Part shown: in pieces, positions 34,146 through 42,263 of the stretch
Layout of the letters: the number at the start of each line of letters is the position of its first letter
Numbering within the stretch: the first letter of the stretch is position 1
NCBI RefSeq assembly: GCF_900104035.1
Contig: NZ_FNIT01000001.1
Location: forward strand, 869,262 to 933,261
Direction of reading: 5' to 3'
DNA length: 64,000 nucleotides
DNA from: Aureimonas jatrophae
GTDB lineage: Bacteria > Pseudomonadota > Alphaproteobacteria > Rhizobiales > Rhizobiaceae
Program-made: the position numbers and the translations under genes
The notes under the pieces: model-generated
Seen by the model: only the letters and a program-made list of their open reading frames with translations
Database searches by the model: none
What the model was told of the DNA's origin: nothing

Positions 34146-36124
34146 CAGAAGGCCTGCCCGATACCGGCGTAGATCTGGAACGAGGAGTCGCGGGGGCCGG
34201 GATCGAGCGGCAGGGCGACATCGACGCGGATCGGGCCGAAACTCGTGATGTAGCGGGCGCCCACGCCCGCCCCCAGCTTGAACTCGCCGAAGTCCGGGGC
34301 GAGGTCGTCGCCGACCGTGCCCCCGTCCACGAAGGGCACGATCTGGATGTTCTCGGTGACGCGGAAGCGCAGCTCCGCCGAGGCCTCGAAGACCGACAGG
34401 CCGCCGATCGGCGTGTCGACGAAGTTCGGGTTGGTGCCGGGAAAGGCGATCGGCGGCGTGTAGGGGCCGATCGACTGGAAGGCGTAGCCGCGCACCGAGC
34501 CGCCGCCGCCGGCATAGAAGCGCCGGTTGTTCGGAATTTCCTCGAGGTCAGCCCCCACGATCGCGCCGTAGCTGACGCGGCCGGCCGCCACGAACCGGCC
34601 CGCGTCGTCGAAGGACAGGTAGGCCGACACGTCGCCGCGCGCCTTGGCGAAGAAGGTGCCGTTCTCGATCTCGTAGGCCGGCTCTGCCGAGAGCTTGGCG
34701 AGGAAGCCCTTGGTCGGGTTCAGCTCGTTGTCGCGTCCGTCATAGGTGTAGACGCCCGGCACCGAGGCGATCAGGAACTCGTTCTCGCCGAAGTAGTCGC
34801 CCACCTTGGCGTATTCGCCGACCACGGCGAGCGTCGCGGTCTGCTGGTCGTCGATCCGGTACTCGACGCCGTTGGACAGGACGATCGCCTCGCGGTCGTA
34901 GGCGAGCGGCTGCTCGCGCAGGGCCGACAGCGAGCCGATATAGACCGAGTCGGGCCCCAAGACGCCCGGCTTGCGAAAGGTCGCGCTCGCCGCATAGTCG
35001 AAGCCGTCGAGGGGGCGGGAGTTCTCCGACAGCGTTTCGGCGCCGATGCGCGCGACCTTACCCTCGATGCGCAGCGACTCGGCGCGGCCGAAGACGTTGC
35101 GGTCCTCCCAGTAGGCGTTGGCGCCGGCGCCTTCCGTATTGGAGAACGTTGCGCCCGCGCCGAACACGAAGCGCTTGCGCTCGGCCACCACGAGCTGGAC
35201 GGGAAGCGTCCCGTCGTCGGCCTGCGCGTCGCTCGCCTTGACGTTGGCGGTGGAGAAGACGTTGAGCCCGACGAGGCGCTTGCGCGCCTTTTCGAGCGCC
35301 GCGACCGAGTAGGTCTCGCCCGGCTGGATGCCGGCCATGTAGGCGACGAAGCCGGGGTTCATCCGGCTCGTGCCCTCGACATAGGTCTGGCCGAAGGGCA
35401 CGACGCCGCCCGGCGACACGCGCAGCGCGACGTCGATGGTCCGCGTGGCCGAGTCCGCCACGACCTCGCGGTCGGTCAGCGCCACAAAGGGGCGGCCCTC
35501 GTCGCGCAGGTCGGTCAGGATGCGCCCCTCGGCGGCGAGGATGCGCACCGATCCCGCGTCTGAGCCCGGCGTCAGACCGTAGGGTGCCGGGTCGATCGGG
35601 CCCCGGTCGTCGCCGCTGATCGCCACCCGGCCGATCGTGAAGAGCGGACCCGGATCGACCGTGATCTCGACCGGCACGGTGCGCGAGGTGTCGAAGGTCG
35701 CGTCCGGCTCCAGCGTTGCGATGTCGCGGCCGTCCACGCGGATCTGGACGAGCCCGTCATAGCGCGCGGCCTCGTAGAGCGCGGCGACGATGCGACGGCG
35801 GTCGGTTCGTGCCTTGGCCAGCAGCCCGAGCGAGCCCGAGACCGGTTCCGCCTCGTCGGCGACGAGCGCGGAGGCGCGCTCCAGCGTGTCCTGCAGGCCG
35901 CTCTCGTCGGGCATGACGGTCAGCGTCGCCTCGTAGCGCACGGGGTCGGGAATGCCGGGGTCCTCGACTTCGGGCGAGGTGAACAGGTTGAACGGGTCGA
36001 GGAAGCGCAGCGGCGAGGCGGCGGGACGCGTGGGGGCCTGCGCTCCGGCAGGCGCGATGGTCGAAGCCAGCAGGAGCGCCGCGCAGGAAACGCGGAGCCA
36101 GGATGCCGTCAGGGTCTGTGCCAA
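34145..36124 (-). CDS. tamA: BamA/TamA family outer membrane protein TamA
   Basis: Outer-membrane Omp85-type barrel that works with TamB. A signal peptide (WLRVSCAALLLASTIAPAGAQA) is followed by POTRA domains (about 80-330) and a 16-strand barrel, including the GGGGSVRGY motif of the L6 loop near residue 545. The C-terminus ends in Phe (AGIGQAF), the usual outer-membrane signature. The TTG at 36124 is chosen because it stands just before the signal peptide; the only upstream ATG (36334) would add 70 residues of non-signal sequence. Stop TGA overlaps the tamB ATG by one base. Confidence 0.9.
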   Translation of the reverse strand: MAQTLTASWLRVSCAALLLASTIAPAGAQAPTRPAASPLRFLDPFNLFTSPEVEDPGIPDPVRYEATLTVMPDESGLQDTLERASALVADEAEPVSGSLGLLAKARTDRRRIVAALYEAARYDGLVQIRVDGRDIATLEPDATFDTSRTVPVEITVDPGPLFTIGRVAISGDDRGPIDPAPYGLTPGSDAGSVRILAAEGRILTDLRDEGRPFVALTDREVVADSATRTIDVALRVSPGGVVPFGQTYVEGTSRMNPGFVAYMAGIQPGETYSVAALEKARKRLVGLNVFSTANVKASDAQADDGTLPVQLVVAERKRFVFGAGATFSNTEGAGANAYWEDRNVFGRAESLRIEGKVARIGAETLSENSRPLDGFDYAASATFRKPGVLGPDSVYIGSLSALREQPLAYDREAIVLSNGVEYRIDDQQTATLAVVGEYAKVGDYFGENEFLIASVPGVYTYDGRDNELNPTKGFLAKLSAEPAYEIENGTFFAKARGDVSAYLSFDDAGRFVAAGRVSYGAIVGADLEEIPNNRRFYAGGGGSVRGYAFQSIGPYTPPIAFPGTNPNFVDTPIGGLSVFEASAELRFRVTENIQIVPFVDGGTVGDDLAPDFGEFKLGAGVGARYITSFGPIRVDVALPLDPGPRDSSFQIYAGIGQAF

Positions 36125-36370
36125 CGCGAACGCTTTCCCACCCGATGTCCGGCGCGCGGGATGGTCGGCCGCGTCCGGGCAACCCCAAGCGACCGATCGG
36201 CCGGCATTCGGGATCCACTTAGCTCTCAAGATGCCGAGTTGGCGCCCGAAGACAACCGGTCTCCTCGACGCGGAGCCACGCGCCGAAGCTTTTGTGGGAC
36301 TTGAGCCACACCTTCCGCCGTCCGTCCACAGCAACCCACAGGCTTGGGTCTATGTCGTTGCAAGGGCACG

Positions 36371-36398
36371 AAAAAAGGCCCCGGATCGCTCCGGGGCC
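36371..36398 (-). terminator. intrinsic terminator of the first BA14K gene
   Basis: A 9-bp perfect stem (36377-36385 with 36390-36398) and a 4-nt loop, followed on the minus strand by six U residues (36376-36371). It lies 25 bp beyond the BA14K stop at 36423 and ends that transcript before tamA's upstream region. The rest of 36125-36422 shows no gene. Confidence 0.88.
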
Positions 36399-36422
36399 CT
36401 CGGGTCTTGATACGCGGTGCGC

Positions 36423-36899
36423 TCAGAGATTGCAGCGCCGCGCGTAGCCGTCGTAGCCGACGAACGTGTCGGTGCGCGGATCGTAGGAGCGGTAGCGCGC
36501 CAGGCAGCGCTCGACGTGGCCGCGCGGCGAGCGGTCGTAGTAGCGGACCGTGCGGGGCGCGGGGTAGGTGTCCTCGTAGGCCGGGGGCTCGACATAGACG
36601 GGCACCGGCGCGCGGTAGGCGGGCGCGGCATAGACCGGGCGGCCGTAGTAGGGATCGACATAGGCAGGCGCGGGGCGGGGCTGCGAAAGGGCCGAGCCGA
36701 GAAGCGCCCCGGCCGCCAGACCGATCGCGCCGCCCACCAGAGCGTCGCCGCCGCGAAAGCCGCGGTCGTGATGGCGATAGTAGCCGCCGCCACCGTAGTA
36801 CGGGCCGGGGCCGTAGCCCCAGGGATCGGCCTTGGCGGCCGTGGCGCCGCCGGCGGTGACGGTGAGAACGGCGGCCAAACCTGCAAGAAGCATGCGCAT
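36423..36899 (-). CDS. BA14K family protein (copy 1)
   Basis: A 158-residue secreted protein. It has a signal peptide (MRMLLAGLAAVLTVTAGGATAAKA), a Gly/Tyr-rich stretch, a hydrophobic glycine-zipper-like segment (ALVGGAIGLAAGALLGSAL, about 52-71) and the C-terminal BA14K motif HVERCLARYRSYDPRTDTFVGYDGYARRC with two Cys that may pair. ATG 36899 has CGGAG about 10 nt upstream. The family is named from a Brucella immunoreactive 14-kDa protein, with a proposed lectin-like or envelope role. A related copy lies 170 bp upstream. Confidence 0.88.
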   Translation of the reverse strand: MRMLLAGLAAVLTVTAGGATAAKADPWGYGPGPYYGGGGYYRHHDRGFRGGDALVGGAIGLAAGALLGSALSQPRPAPAYVDPYYGRPVYAAPAYRAPVPVYVEPPAYEDTYPAPRTVRYYDRSPRGHVERCLARYRSYDPRTDTFVGYDGYARRCNL

Positions 36900-37031
36900 G
36901 GCGAAACACTCCGAAGCGTTCGAAAGCGGTCCCGACCGGGTGCGCCCGCCAAGCGGGGTCCGTGGGGTCGTGCCTCGACGTTTATTGTCCGGCACCTGAA
37001 CGCGCGCTGAACGCTCTGGTTTCAAGGGGAT

Positions 37032-37061
37032 GGCGGGCCGCATCGCGCGATGCGGCCCGCC
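37032..37061 (-). terminator. strong hairpin after the second BA14K gene
   Basis: A 13-bp perfect stem (37032-37044 with 37049-37061) and a 4-nt GCGC loop begin 8 bp after the BA14K copy 2 stop. On the transcribed strand it is followed by ATCCCCTTG, with no U-tract, so it is a terminator-like or 3'-stabilising stem rather than a textbook terminator. The remaining gap to copy 1 holds nothing else recognised. Confidence 0.55.
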
Positions 37062-37069
37062 GGACGCGT

Positions 37070-37495
37070 TTACAGGCGGCAGACGCGGCGCTCGCCCGCG
37101 CTGTTGGCGACATAGGTGTTGGTGCGCGGGTCGTAGGTGCGGTAACGCGCGGCGCAGCGCTGCGCCTGGCTGGAGCTGTAGCCGCCACCGCTGCTGGCGG
37201 CGGCCGCACCCAGCGCCGCGCCGGCGGCCAGGCCGAAGATCGCGGCCGTGGTCGCGTCACGACGGTCCTGACGGTAGTTGTCGCGATACCAGCGCTGGTA
37301 GCGGCGATTGTCCCACCGGCGGGCGTCGCGGCGGAACTCGCGGCAGTCGCGGGCACCGGGGTTGCGGGCGCAGAAGCGCTCCACGAAGCGCTGCTGCTGG
37401 CGGTAGCTCTGGGCCTCGGCCGGAGCGGCGGCAACGGTGAGGCCGCTGGTCGCCAGAAGCGCAGCAGCCAGGAACGACGAGATCGAACGACGCAT
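37070..37495 (-). CDS. BA14K family protein (copy 2)
   Basis: A 141-residue secreted protein with signal peptide (MRRSISSFLAAALLATSGLT to APAEAQ), a basic Arg/Gln-rich stretch with a Cys pair (ARNPGARDC region, residues 42-51), a short Ala/Gly hydrophobic segment, and the BA14K C-terminus CAARYRTYDPRTNTYVANSAGERRVC. ATG 37495 has GAGGATG about 10 nt upstream. It is paralogous to the next downstream gene but differs in the middle. It is divergently placed from the SOS-box operon. Confidence 0.85.
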   Translation of the reverse strand: MRRSISSFLAAALLATSGLTVAAAPAEAQSYRQQQRFVERFCARNPGARDCREFRRDARRWDNRRYQRWYRDNYRQDRRDATTAAIFGLAAGAALGAAAASSGGGYSSSQAQRCAARYRTYDPRTNTYVANSAGERRVCRL

Positions 37496-37702
37496 CAACT
37501 CAACATCCTCAAGGTAGGGGCCGGCGCCTTGCGCGCGGCCCGTCAAAACGTCCCACGCGTCTGAAAGACGGCAGTCCGGCAACGGTTCCCGCCGGATCAC
37601 GGGGTCGAAGCGAAGGTGGACTTACGATCGTGAACCGGACCTGAACGGCAGGGCGCCGTATCCCGCGCATGGTCGGGGATAAAAGCGGGTTCCGCATGGC
37701 GG

Positions 37703-37725
37703 GAACGAAGGCGGAACACTATATA
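37703..37725 (+). promoter_or_regulatory. LexA (SOS) box and -10 element in front of the radical SAM-udgX operon
   Basis: GAAC at 37703-37706 and GAAC at 37714-37717 are separated by exactly seven bases, matching the alphaproteobacterial LexA operator GTTC-N7-GTTC read on either strand. A TATATA hexamer follows at 37720-37725, so LexA would sit between -35 and -10. No good -35 is seen. With that -10 the transcript would start at about the ATG at 37732, i.e. nearly leaderless. Confidence 0.7.
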
Positions 37726-37731
37726 GGCGTC

Positions 37732-38961
37732 ATGGCCCAGATGACGCTCAAGACCAAGCTCGCCATCCTGTCGGACGCCGCGAAATACGACGCGTCCTGC
37801 GCCTCCAGCGGGACCGCCAAGCGCGACTCCACCAAGACCGGCGGCATCGGATCGACGGAAGGCTCGGGCATCTGCCACGCCTATGCGCCGGACGGCCGAT
37901 GCATCTCGCTTCTCAAGATCTTGATGACGAACTTCTGCGTCTACGACTGCGTCTACTGCGTGAACCGCTCGTCCTCGAACGTGCAGCGCGCGCGCTTCAC
38001 GGTGGAGGAGGTCGTGAAGCTGACGATGGAGTTCTACAAGCGGAACTACATCGAGGGCCTGTTCCTCTCGTCCGGCATCATCCGCTCCTCGGACTACACG
38101 ATGGAGGAGATGGTGCGCATCGCGCGCAAGCTGCGCATGGAGGAGAACTTCGCGGGCTACATCCATCTCAAGACCATTCCCGACGCGAGCGCAAAGCTCA
38201 TCGAGGAGGCGGGGCTGTTTGCGGATCGCCTGTCGATCAACATCGAGCTGCCGACCGACATCGGGCTCGAGACGCTCGCACCCGAGAAGAACCCTCGCGA
38301 CATCAAGCGCTCCATGGGGCACCTTCGGCTCAAGATCGACGAGCACAAGGGCGAAGCGCGCGACCGCGCCAAGCCGCCCAAGTTCGCGCCGGGCGGGCAG
38401 TCGACGCAGATGATCGTGGGGGCGGACGCGGCCAGCGACGACGACATCCTCGGCCGCTCCGAGAACCTCTACGGCAACTATCGCCTCCGCCGCGTCTACT
38501 ACTCCGCCTTTTCGCCGATCCCCGACAGTTCTTCCGCGCTGCCGCTCGCCAAGCCGCCGCTGATGCGCGAGCACCGGCTCTACCAGGCCGACTGGCTGAT
38601 GCGCTTCTACGGCTTCGAGCGCGACGAGATCGTGTCGGGCGGGGAGGGCGGCATGCTCGACCTCGCTATCGACCCCAAGCTCGCCTGGGCGCTGAAGAAC
38701 CGCGGCCGCTTCCCGGTGGACGTCAACCGCGCGGACCGCGAGATGCTCCTGCGGGTGCCGGGCCTCGGCACGAAGTCGGTGGACCGCATCCTGTCGACGC
38801 GCCGCCATCGCTCGCTTCGACTCGACGACGTGAAGCGCCTGTGCGGCTCGATCGAGAAGGTGCGGCCCTTCGTCGAGGCGATCGACTGGACGCCGGCCCG
38901 GCTCGACGGGCGCGAGACGCTGGTCAAGAAGCCTCCCGCCCAGCAGTTGAGCCTGTTCTAG
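37732..38961 (+). CDS. putative DNA modification/repair radical SAM protein
   Basis: A 409-residue radical SAM protein of the TIGR03916 type, nearly always next to a TIGR03915/UdgX gene. The [4Fe-4S] motif CVYDCVYC gives Cys69, Cys73 and Cys76, and an earlier Cys-rich block precedes it (YDASCASSG, GICHAY). A helix-hairpin-helix DNA-binding segment is near the C-terminus (NRADREMLLRVPGLGTKSVDRIL). The SAM domain suggests a radical reaction on DNA, not yet defined. ATG 37732 is favoured; ATG 37741 (MTLKTKLAIL) is an alternative and matches family starts. The udgX gene begins 2 bp after the stop. A LexA box precedes it. Confidence 0.88.
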   Translation: MAQMTLKTKLAILSDAAKYDASCASSGTAKRDSTKTGGIGSTEGSGICHAYAPDGRCISLLKILMTNFCVYDCVYCVNRSSSNVQRARFTVEEVVKLTMEFYKRNYIEGLFLSSGIIRSSDYTMEEMVRIARKLRMEENFAGYIHLKTIPDASAKLIEEAGLFADRLSINIELPTDIGLETLAPEKNPRDIKRSMGHLRLKIDEHKGEARDRAKPPKFAPGGQSTQMIVGADAASDDDILGRSENLYGNYRLRRVYYSAFSPIPDSSSALPLAKPPLMREHRLYQADWLMRFYGFERDEIVSGGEGGMLDLAIDPKLAWALKNRGRFPVDVNRADREMLLRVPGLGTKSVDRILSTRRHRSLRLDDVKRLCGSIEKVRPFVEAIDWTPARLDGRETLVKKPPAQQLSLF

Positions 38962-38963
38962 CG

Positions 38964-40442
38964 ATGAAGCTCGCGCGCCTCGACCACCCGGCGGACTTTG
39001 AGGGCTGGCGCGAGGCCGCGCGGCGCGCGGTGGCCCTCGGCATCACGCCCGACGAGATGGACTTCGCGGTGGGCGACGAGGCCGGGCCGCTGTTTGCCGA
39101 GGCACTGGGCGCGATGCCCGAGGGCGCGCCCGCGATGACCGTGCCGAGGGCCTTTCCGGATCTGGCGCGCAAGGTCGTCTGCCACGCGGACCCCGAGCGC
39201 TTCCGCCTCGCCTACCGCCTCCTGTGGCGCCTGCAGCGCGAGAAGGGGCTGCTCGAGATCGCGTCCGATCCGGACACGGCGCGCGCCGCCGAGTTCGAAA
39301 AGGCGGTGCGCCGCGACAGCCACAAGATGAAGGCCTTCGTGCGCTTCCGCGAGGTCGAGACGAATGGAGGCCAGCGCCACTATATCGCCTGGTTCGAGCC
39401 CTTCCACCATGTGGTGGAGCTGACCGCGCCGTTCTTTCTCCGGCGCTTTCCCGGCATGATCTGGAGCATCCTGACGCCCAAGCGCTCGGTGCACTGGGAC
39501 GGGGCGGACATGGTGTTCGCGCCGGGCGCCGACGCCTCGCAGAAGCCCGCCGATGACGACACCGAGGCGCTTTGGCTCACCTACTACTCGTCGATCTTCA
39601 ATCCGGCACGCCTCAAGGTGAAGGCGATGCAGGCCGAGATGCCGAAGAAGTACTGGCACAACCTGCCCGAGGCCGCCCTGATCGAGCCGCTCGTGCGCGG
39701 CGCCGAGGCGGCCCAGCGCCGCATGATCGAAACCGCGCCGACCCTGCCGAGTTTGCGTGCCGAGAAACAATCGGAGCGCAACCAGATGGCACGAGCCGCC
39801 ACCGCCGTCCCCGCCTTCAACGGCTTCAACAAGGCCCCCGACACGATCGAGGAGGCGCGCGAGCAGGCGCGCCACTGCAAGGCCTGCCCGCTTTGGGAGC
39901 CCGCGACCCAGACCGTGTTCGGCGAGGGGCCACCCGACGCGCCCGTGATCTTCGTCGGCGAGCAGCCGGGCGACCAGGAGGATCTGGCGGGCCACCCCTT
40001 TGTCGGCCCCGCCGGCAAGGTCTTCAACGGCGCGCTGGAGGCCGCCGGCATCGACCGCGCGCAGGCCTATGTCACCAATGCGGTGAAGCACTTCAAGTTC
40101 GAGCCGCGCGGCAAGCGGCGCATCCACAAGACGCCGGCCGTCAGCGAGGTGAAGGTCTGCCGCTGGTGGCTGGAACAGGAGCGCGAACTGATCCGCCCCA
40201 AGCTCATCGTGGCGCTGGGGGCGACGGCCGCTGCCGCCGTGATCGGCAAGACGGTCACGATCCGCGACACGCGCTCGCGCCTGATCGACCTGCCCGGCGG
40301 CGACACCAAGCTCCTCGTCACCGTCCACCCCGCCTATATCCTGCGCCTGCCCGACCCCGAGGCGCAGGCGCGCGAGCAGGCCCTGTTCGAGGAGGACATG
40401 GGCCGCGTGAAGGCGTTCGTGCCCGAGATCGCGGTGGGTTGA
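38964..40442 (+). CDS. udgX: DUF4130-UdgX fusion, uracil-DNA-binding repair protein
   Basis: A 492-residue two-domain protein. Residues 1-265 are a TIGR03915/DUF4130 domain (RDSHKMKAFVRFREV, YYSSIFNPARLKVKAMQAEMPKKYW). Residues 285-492 are a UdgX-type uracil-DNA glycosylase domain: motif GEQPGDQED (about 332), the diagnostic loop KRRIH at 384-388, and VTVHPAYILR (His455). In the UdgX family the loop His (here His388) forms a covalent bond with uracil-containing DNA. Iron-sulphur ligands are likely Cys305, Cys308 and Cys399; where family-4 enzymes have VKC this has VKH. Co-transcribed with the radical SAM gene 2 bp upstream. Cytosolic, nucleoid-acting. Confidence 0.9.
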   Translation: MKLARLDHPADFEGWREAARRAVALGITPDEMDFAVGDEAGPLFAEALGAMPEGAPAMTVPRAFPDLARKVVCHADPERFRLAYRLLWRLQREKGLLEIASDPDTARAAEFEKAVRRDSHKMKAFVRFREVETNGGQRHYIAWFEPFHHVVELTAPFFLRRFPGMIWSILTPKRSVHWDGADMVFAPGADASQKPADDDTEALWLTYYSSIFNPARLKVKAMQAEMPKKYWHNLPEAALIEPLVRGAEAAQRRMIETAPTLPSLRAEKQSERNQMARAATAVPAFNGFNKAPDTIEEAREQARHCKACPLWEPATQTVFGEGPPDAPVIFVGEQPGDQEDLAGHPFVGPAGKVFNGALEAAGIDRAQAYVTNAVKHFKFEPRGKRRIHKTPAVSEVKVCRWWLEQERELIRPKLIVALGATAAAAVIGKTVTIRDTRSRLIDLPGGDTKLLVTVHPAYILRLPDPEAQAREQALFEEDMGRVKAFVPEIAVG

Positions 40443-40445
40443 GCC

Positions 40446-41057
40446 TCAGCGCTCCGCCAGGGCGAGCCGCAGGCCGAGCAGCGCGAAGGCCGCCGCGAAG
40501 CTCCGGCGCATCCAGGCCATGACGGCGGGGCGCGACACGATCCGGTCGCGCACGGCGGCGGCAAACGCGCCGTAGAGCAGGAAGACCGCCAAGGTCATCG
40601 CCATGAAGACGAGGCTGAGCTCCGTCATCCGCGCGAGCGCGCCCGCCGTCTCGGGAGCGACGAACTGGGGTAGGAAGGCGAAGAAGAAGATCGAGAGCTT
40701 GGGGTTGAGAAGGTTCACGAGGATCGCGGAGAGGACCACCTGCCCGTCGCTGCGCGGGGCGGCGTCCGGCTCGACGCGAAGCGGTCCGTTCTCGCGCAAC
40801 GTCATCCAGGCCATGAAGAGGAGATAGGCGACGCCGGCATAGCGGATCACCTCGAAGGCGAGCGCGCTCGCGTGAAGAACGGCGGCGAGGCCCGTGATCG
40901 CGGCCAGCATGTGCGGCACGATGCCGAGCGTGCAACCGAGGGCGGCGACCGCGGAGGCCCGGAAGCCGCGCGACAGCGCGGCGGCGAGCGTGACCACGAC
41001 GCCCGTGCCGGGCGAGGCGACGATGACGAGGCTCGTGATCAGGAAGTCCCAGCCCAT
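40446..41057 (-). CDS. LysE family translocator
   Basis: A 203-residue inner-membrane exporter with six hydrophobic segments. The N-terminal GWDFLITSLVIVASPGTGVVVTLAAALSRGFRAS is the LysE/RhtB signature, with SPGTG replacing SPGP. LNPKLSIFFFAFLPQF is the second conserved block. ATG 41057 has AGGA about 9 nt upstream and is preferred over an ATG at 41114. Substrates of the family are amino acids or related compounds; none can be assigned. It converges on udgX with a 3-bp gap. Confidence 0.9.
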   Translation of the reverse strand: MGWDFLITSLVIVASPGTGVVVTLAAALSRGFRASAVAALGCTLGIVPHMLAAITGLAAVLHASALAFEVIRYAGVAYLLFMAWMTLRENGPLRVEPDAAPRSDGQVVLSAILVNLLNPKLSIFFFAFLPQFVAPETAGALARMTELSLVFMAMTLAVFLLYGAFAAAVRDRIVSRPAVMAWMRRSFAAAFALLGLRLALAER

Positions 41058-41124
41058 CCGCGTGTCCTGGCCGCAAGGATCGCCTCGAGCGTGACACGAG
41101 GCGATCGCGAGCACCAGAGGGGGC

Positions 41125-41232
41125 TCAAGGCATGATCGCCCAGCGGATGGCGTAGGCGACGACGCTGAGCGCCGCGATGCTGGCGAACCAGATCGCGGCG
41201 AACCACAGGAGCCTGCGCAGCGCGGGTGGCAT
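41125..41232 (-). CDS. DUF2474 small membrane protein of the cytochrome bd (CIO) operon
   Basis: A 35-residue protein missed by a 60-residue cutoff. It starts MPPALRRLLWFAAIWFAS and has one membrane span (about 8-30), ending RWAIMP. The N-terminal basic residues followed by LLWFAAIW and VVAYAIRW are typical of DUF2474, a CydX-like subunit found after cydB in cyanide-insensitive-type bd oxidases. It begins 5 bp after the cydB stop. Likely stabilises the oxidase. Confidence 0.85.
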   Translation of the reverse strand: MPPALRRLLWFAAIWFASIAALSVVAYAIRWAIMP

Positions 41233-41237
41233 CACGG

Positions 41238-42251
41238 TCAATGGTCATGCGTGTGGTAGCCCTCGCCCTCGATCACCTTCCCCCGGAACACCCAGTAGGA
41301 ATAGGTCGTGTAGGCGAGGATCAGCGGGATCAGCACCGAGGCGCCCACCAGCAGGAAGATCAGGCTGGAGTCGGGCGCGGCGGCCTGCCAGATCGTCATC
41401 TCCGGGGGCAGGATGTTCGGATAGAACGAGATGCCGATGCCGATGAAGCTGAGGATGAAGATCGCGAGCGAGGCCAGGAACGGCCGGTAGTTCGAGACGT
41501 GGTCGCGCAGCGCCGTGAACAGGCTCCAGGCCGCGAACGCGACGAGAAGCGGGATCGGCGCGACAACCAGGATCTGCGGAAACGAGAACCAGCGCGAGTA
41601 GAAGGTCGGCTGGAGGAAGGGCATCCAGGCCGAGACCACCGCGATCGCCGCGATCGTCGCGATGGCGAGAAAGCCCGCATAGCGCGCCGCCAGTCGGTTC
41701 AGCGGCCCTTCGGTCTTCATGATGATCCAGGTGGCGCCGAGCAGCGCGTAGCCGACCACCACCGCCGCGCCCGTCAGCATCGAGAACGGCGTCGCCCAGT
41801 CGAACCAGCCCCCGCCATAGGCGCGTCCCGAGACCTCGATGCCCTGCACGATCGTGCCGAGCGCGACCCCTTGCGCGAAGGCCGCAACGACGGAGCCGGC
41901 AAAGAACGAGAGGTCCCAGACGCCGCGCCAGCGCACCGTGCGCCAGCGGAACTCGAACGCGACGCCGCGGAAGATCAGCGCGAGCAGCATGGCGATGATC
42001 GGCGCGTAGATCGCCGGCATGAGCACCGCATAGGCGAGCGGGAAGACCGCGAAGAGGCCGCCGCCGCCCAGGATCAGCCAGGTCTCGTTGCCGTCCCAGA
42101 AGGGGGCGACCGTGTTCATCGCCGTGTCGCGGTTCTCGTGCCGCCGCAGGAACGGGAACAGGATCCCGATGCCCAGGTCGAACCCGTCGAGCACGACATA
42201 GGCGAGGACCGCGAAGGCGAGGATGAAGGCCCAGAGCAGGGGAAGGTCCAT
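41238..42251 (-). CDS. cydB: cytochrome bd-type quinol oxidase subunit II
   Basis: A 337-residue membrane protein with eight or nine spans, the second subunit of cytochrome bd. Seen are the opening LLWAFILAFAVLAYVVLDGFDLG, GNETWLILGGGGLFAVFP and FRGVAFEFRWRT, all standard CydB motifs. ATG 42251 is preceded by GGGGAGGA. It is 12 bp downstream of cydA. The C-terminus ends in HTHDH, a histidine-rich tail. A CIO-type enzyme is favoured because of the DUF2474 partner. Confidence 0.95.
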   Translation of the reverse strand: MDLPLLWAFILAFAVLAYVVLDGFDLGIGILFPFLRRHENRDTAMNTVAPFWDGNETWLILGGGGLFAVFPLAYAVLMPAIYAPIIAMLLALIFRGVAFEFRWRTVRWRGVWDLSFFAGSVVAAFAQGVALGTIVQGIEVSGRAYGGGWFDWATPFSMLTGAAVVVGYALLGATWIIMKTEGPLNRLAARYAGFLAIATIAAIAVVSAWMPFLQPTFYSRWFSFPQILVVAPIPLLVAFAAWSLFTALRDHVSNYRPFLASLAIFILSFIGIGISFYPNILPPEMTIWQAAAPDSSLIFLLVGASVLIPLILAYTTYSYWVFRGKVIEGEGYHTHDH

Positions 42252-42263
42252 CGTGTCCTCCCC

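Noticed and set aside
31440-34172. 910-codon plus-strand open frame over tamB
   Set aside because: Antisense to tamB, low-complexity R/E/G content, no ribosome-binding site or domain.
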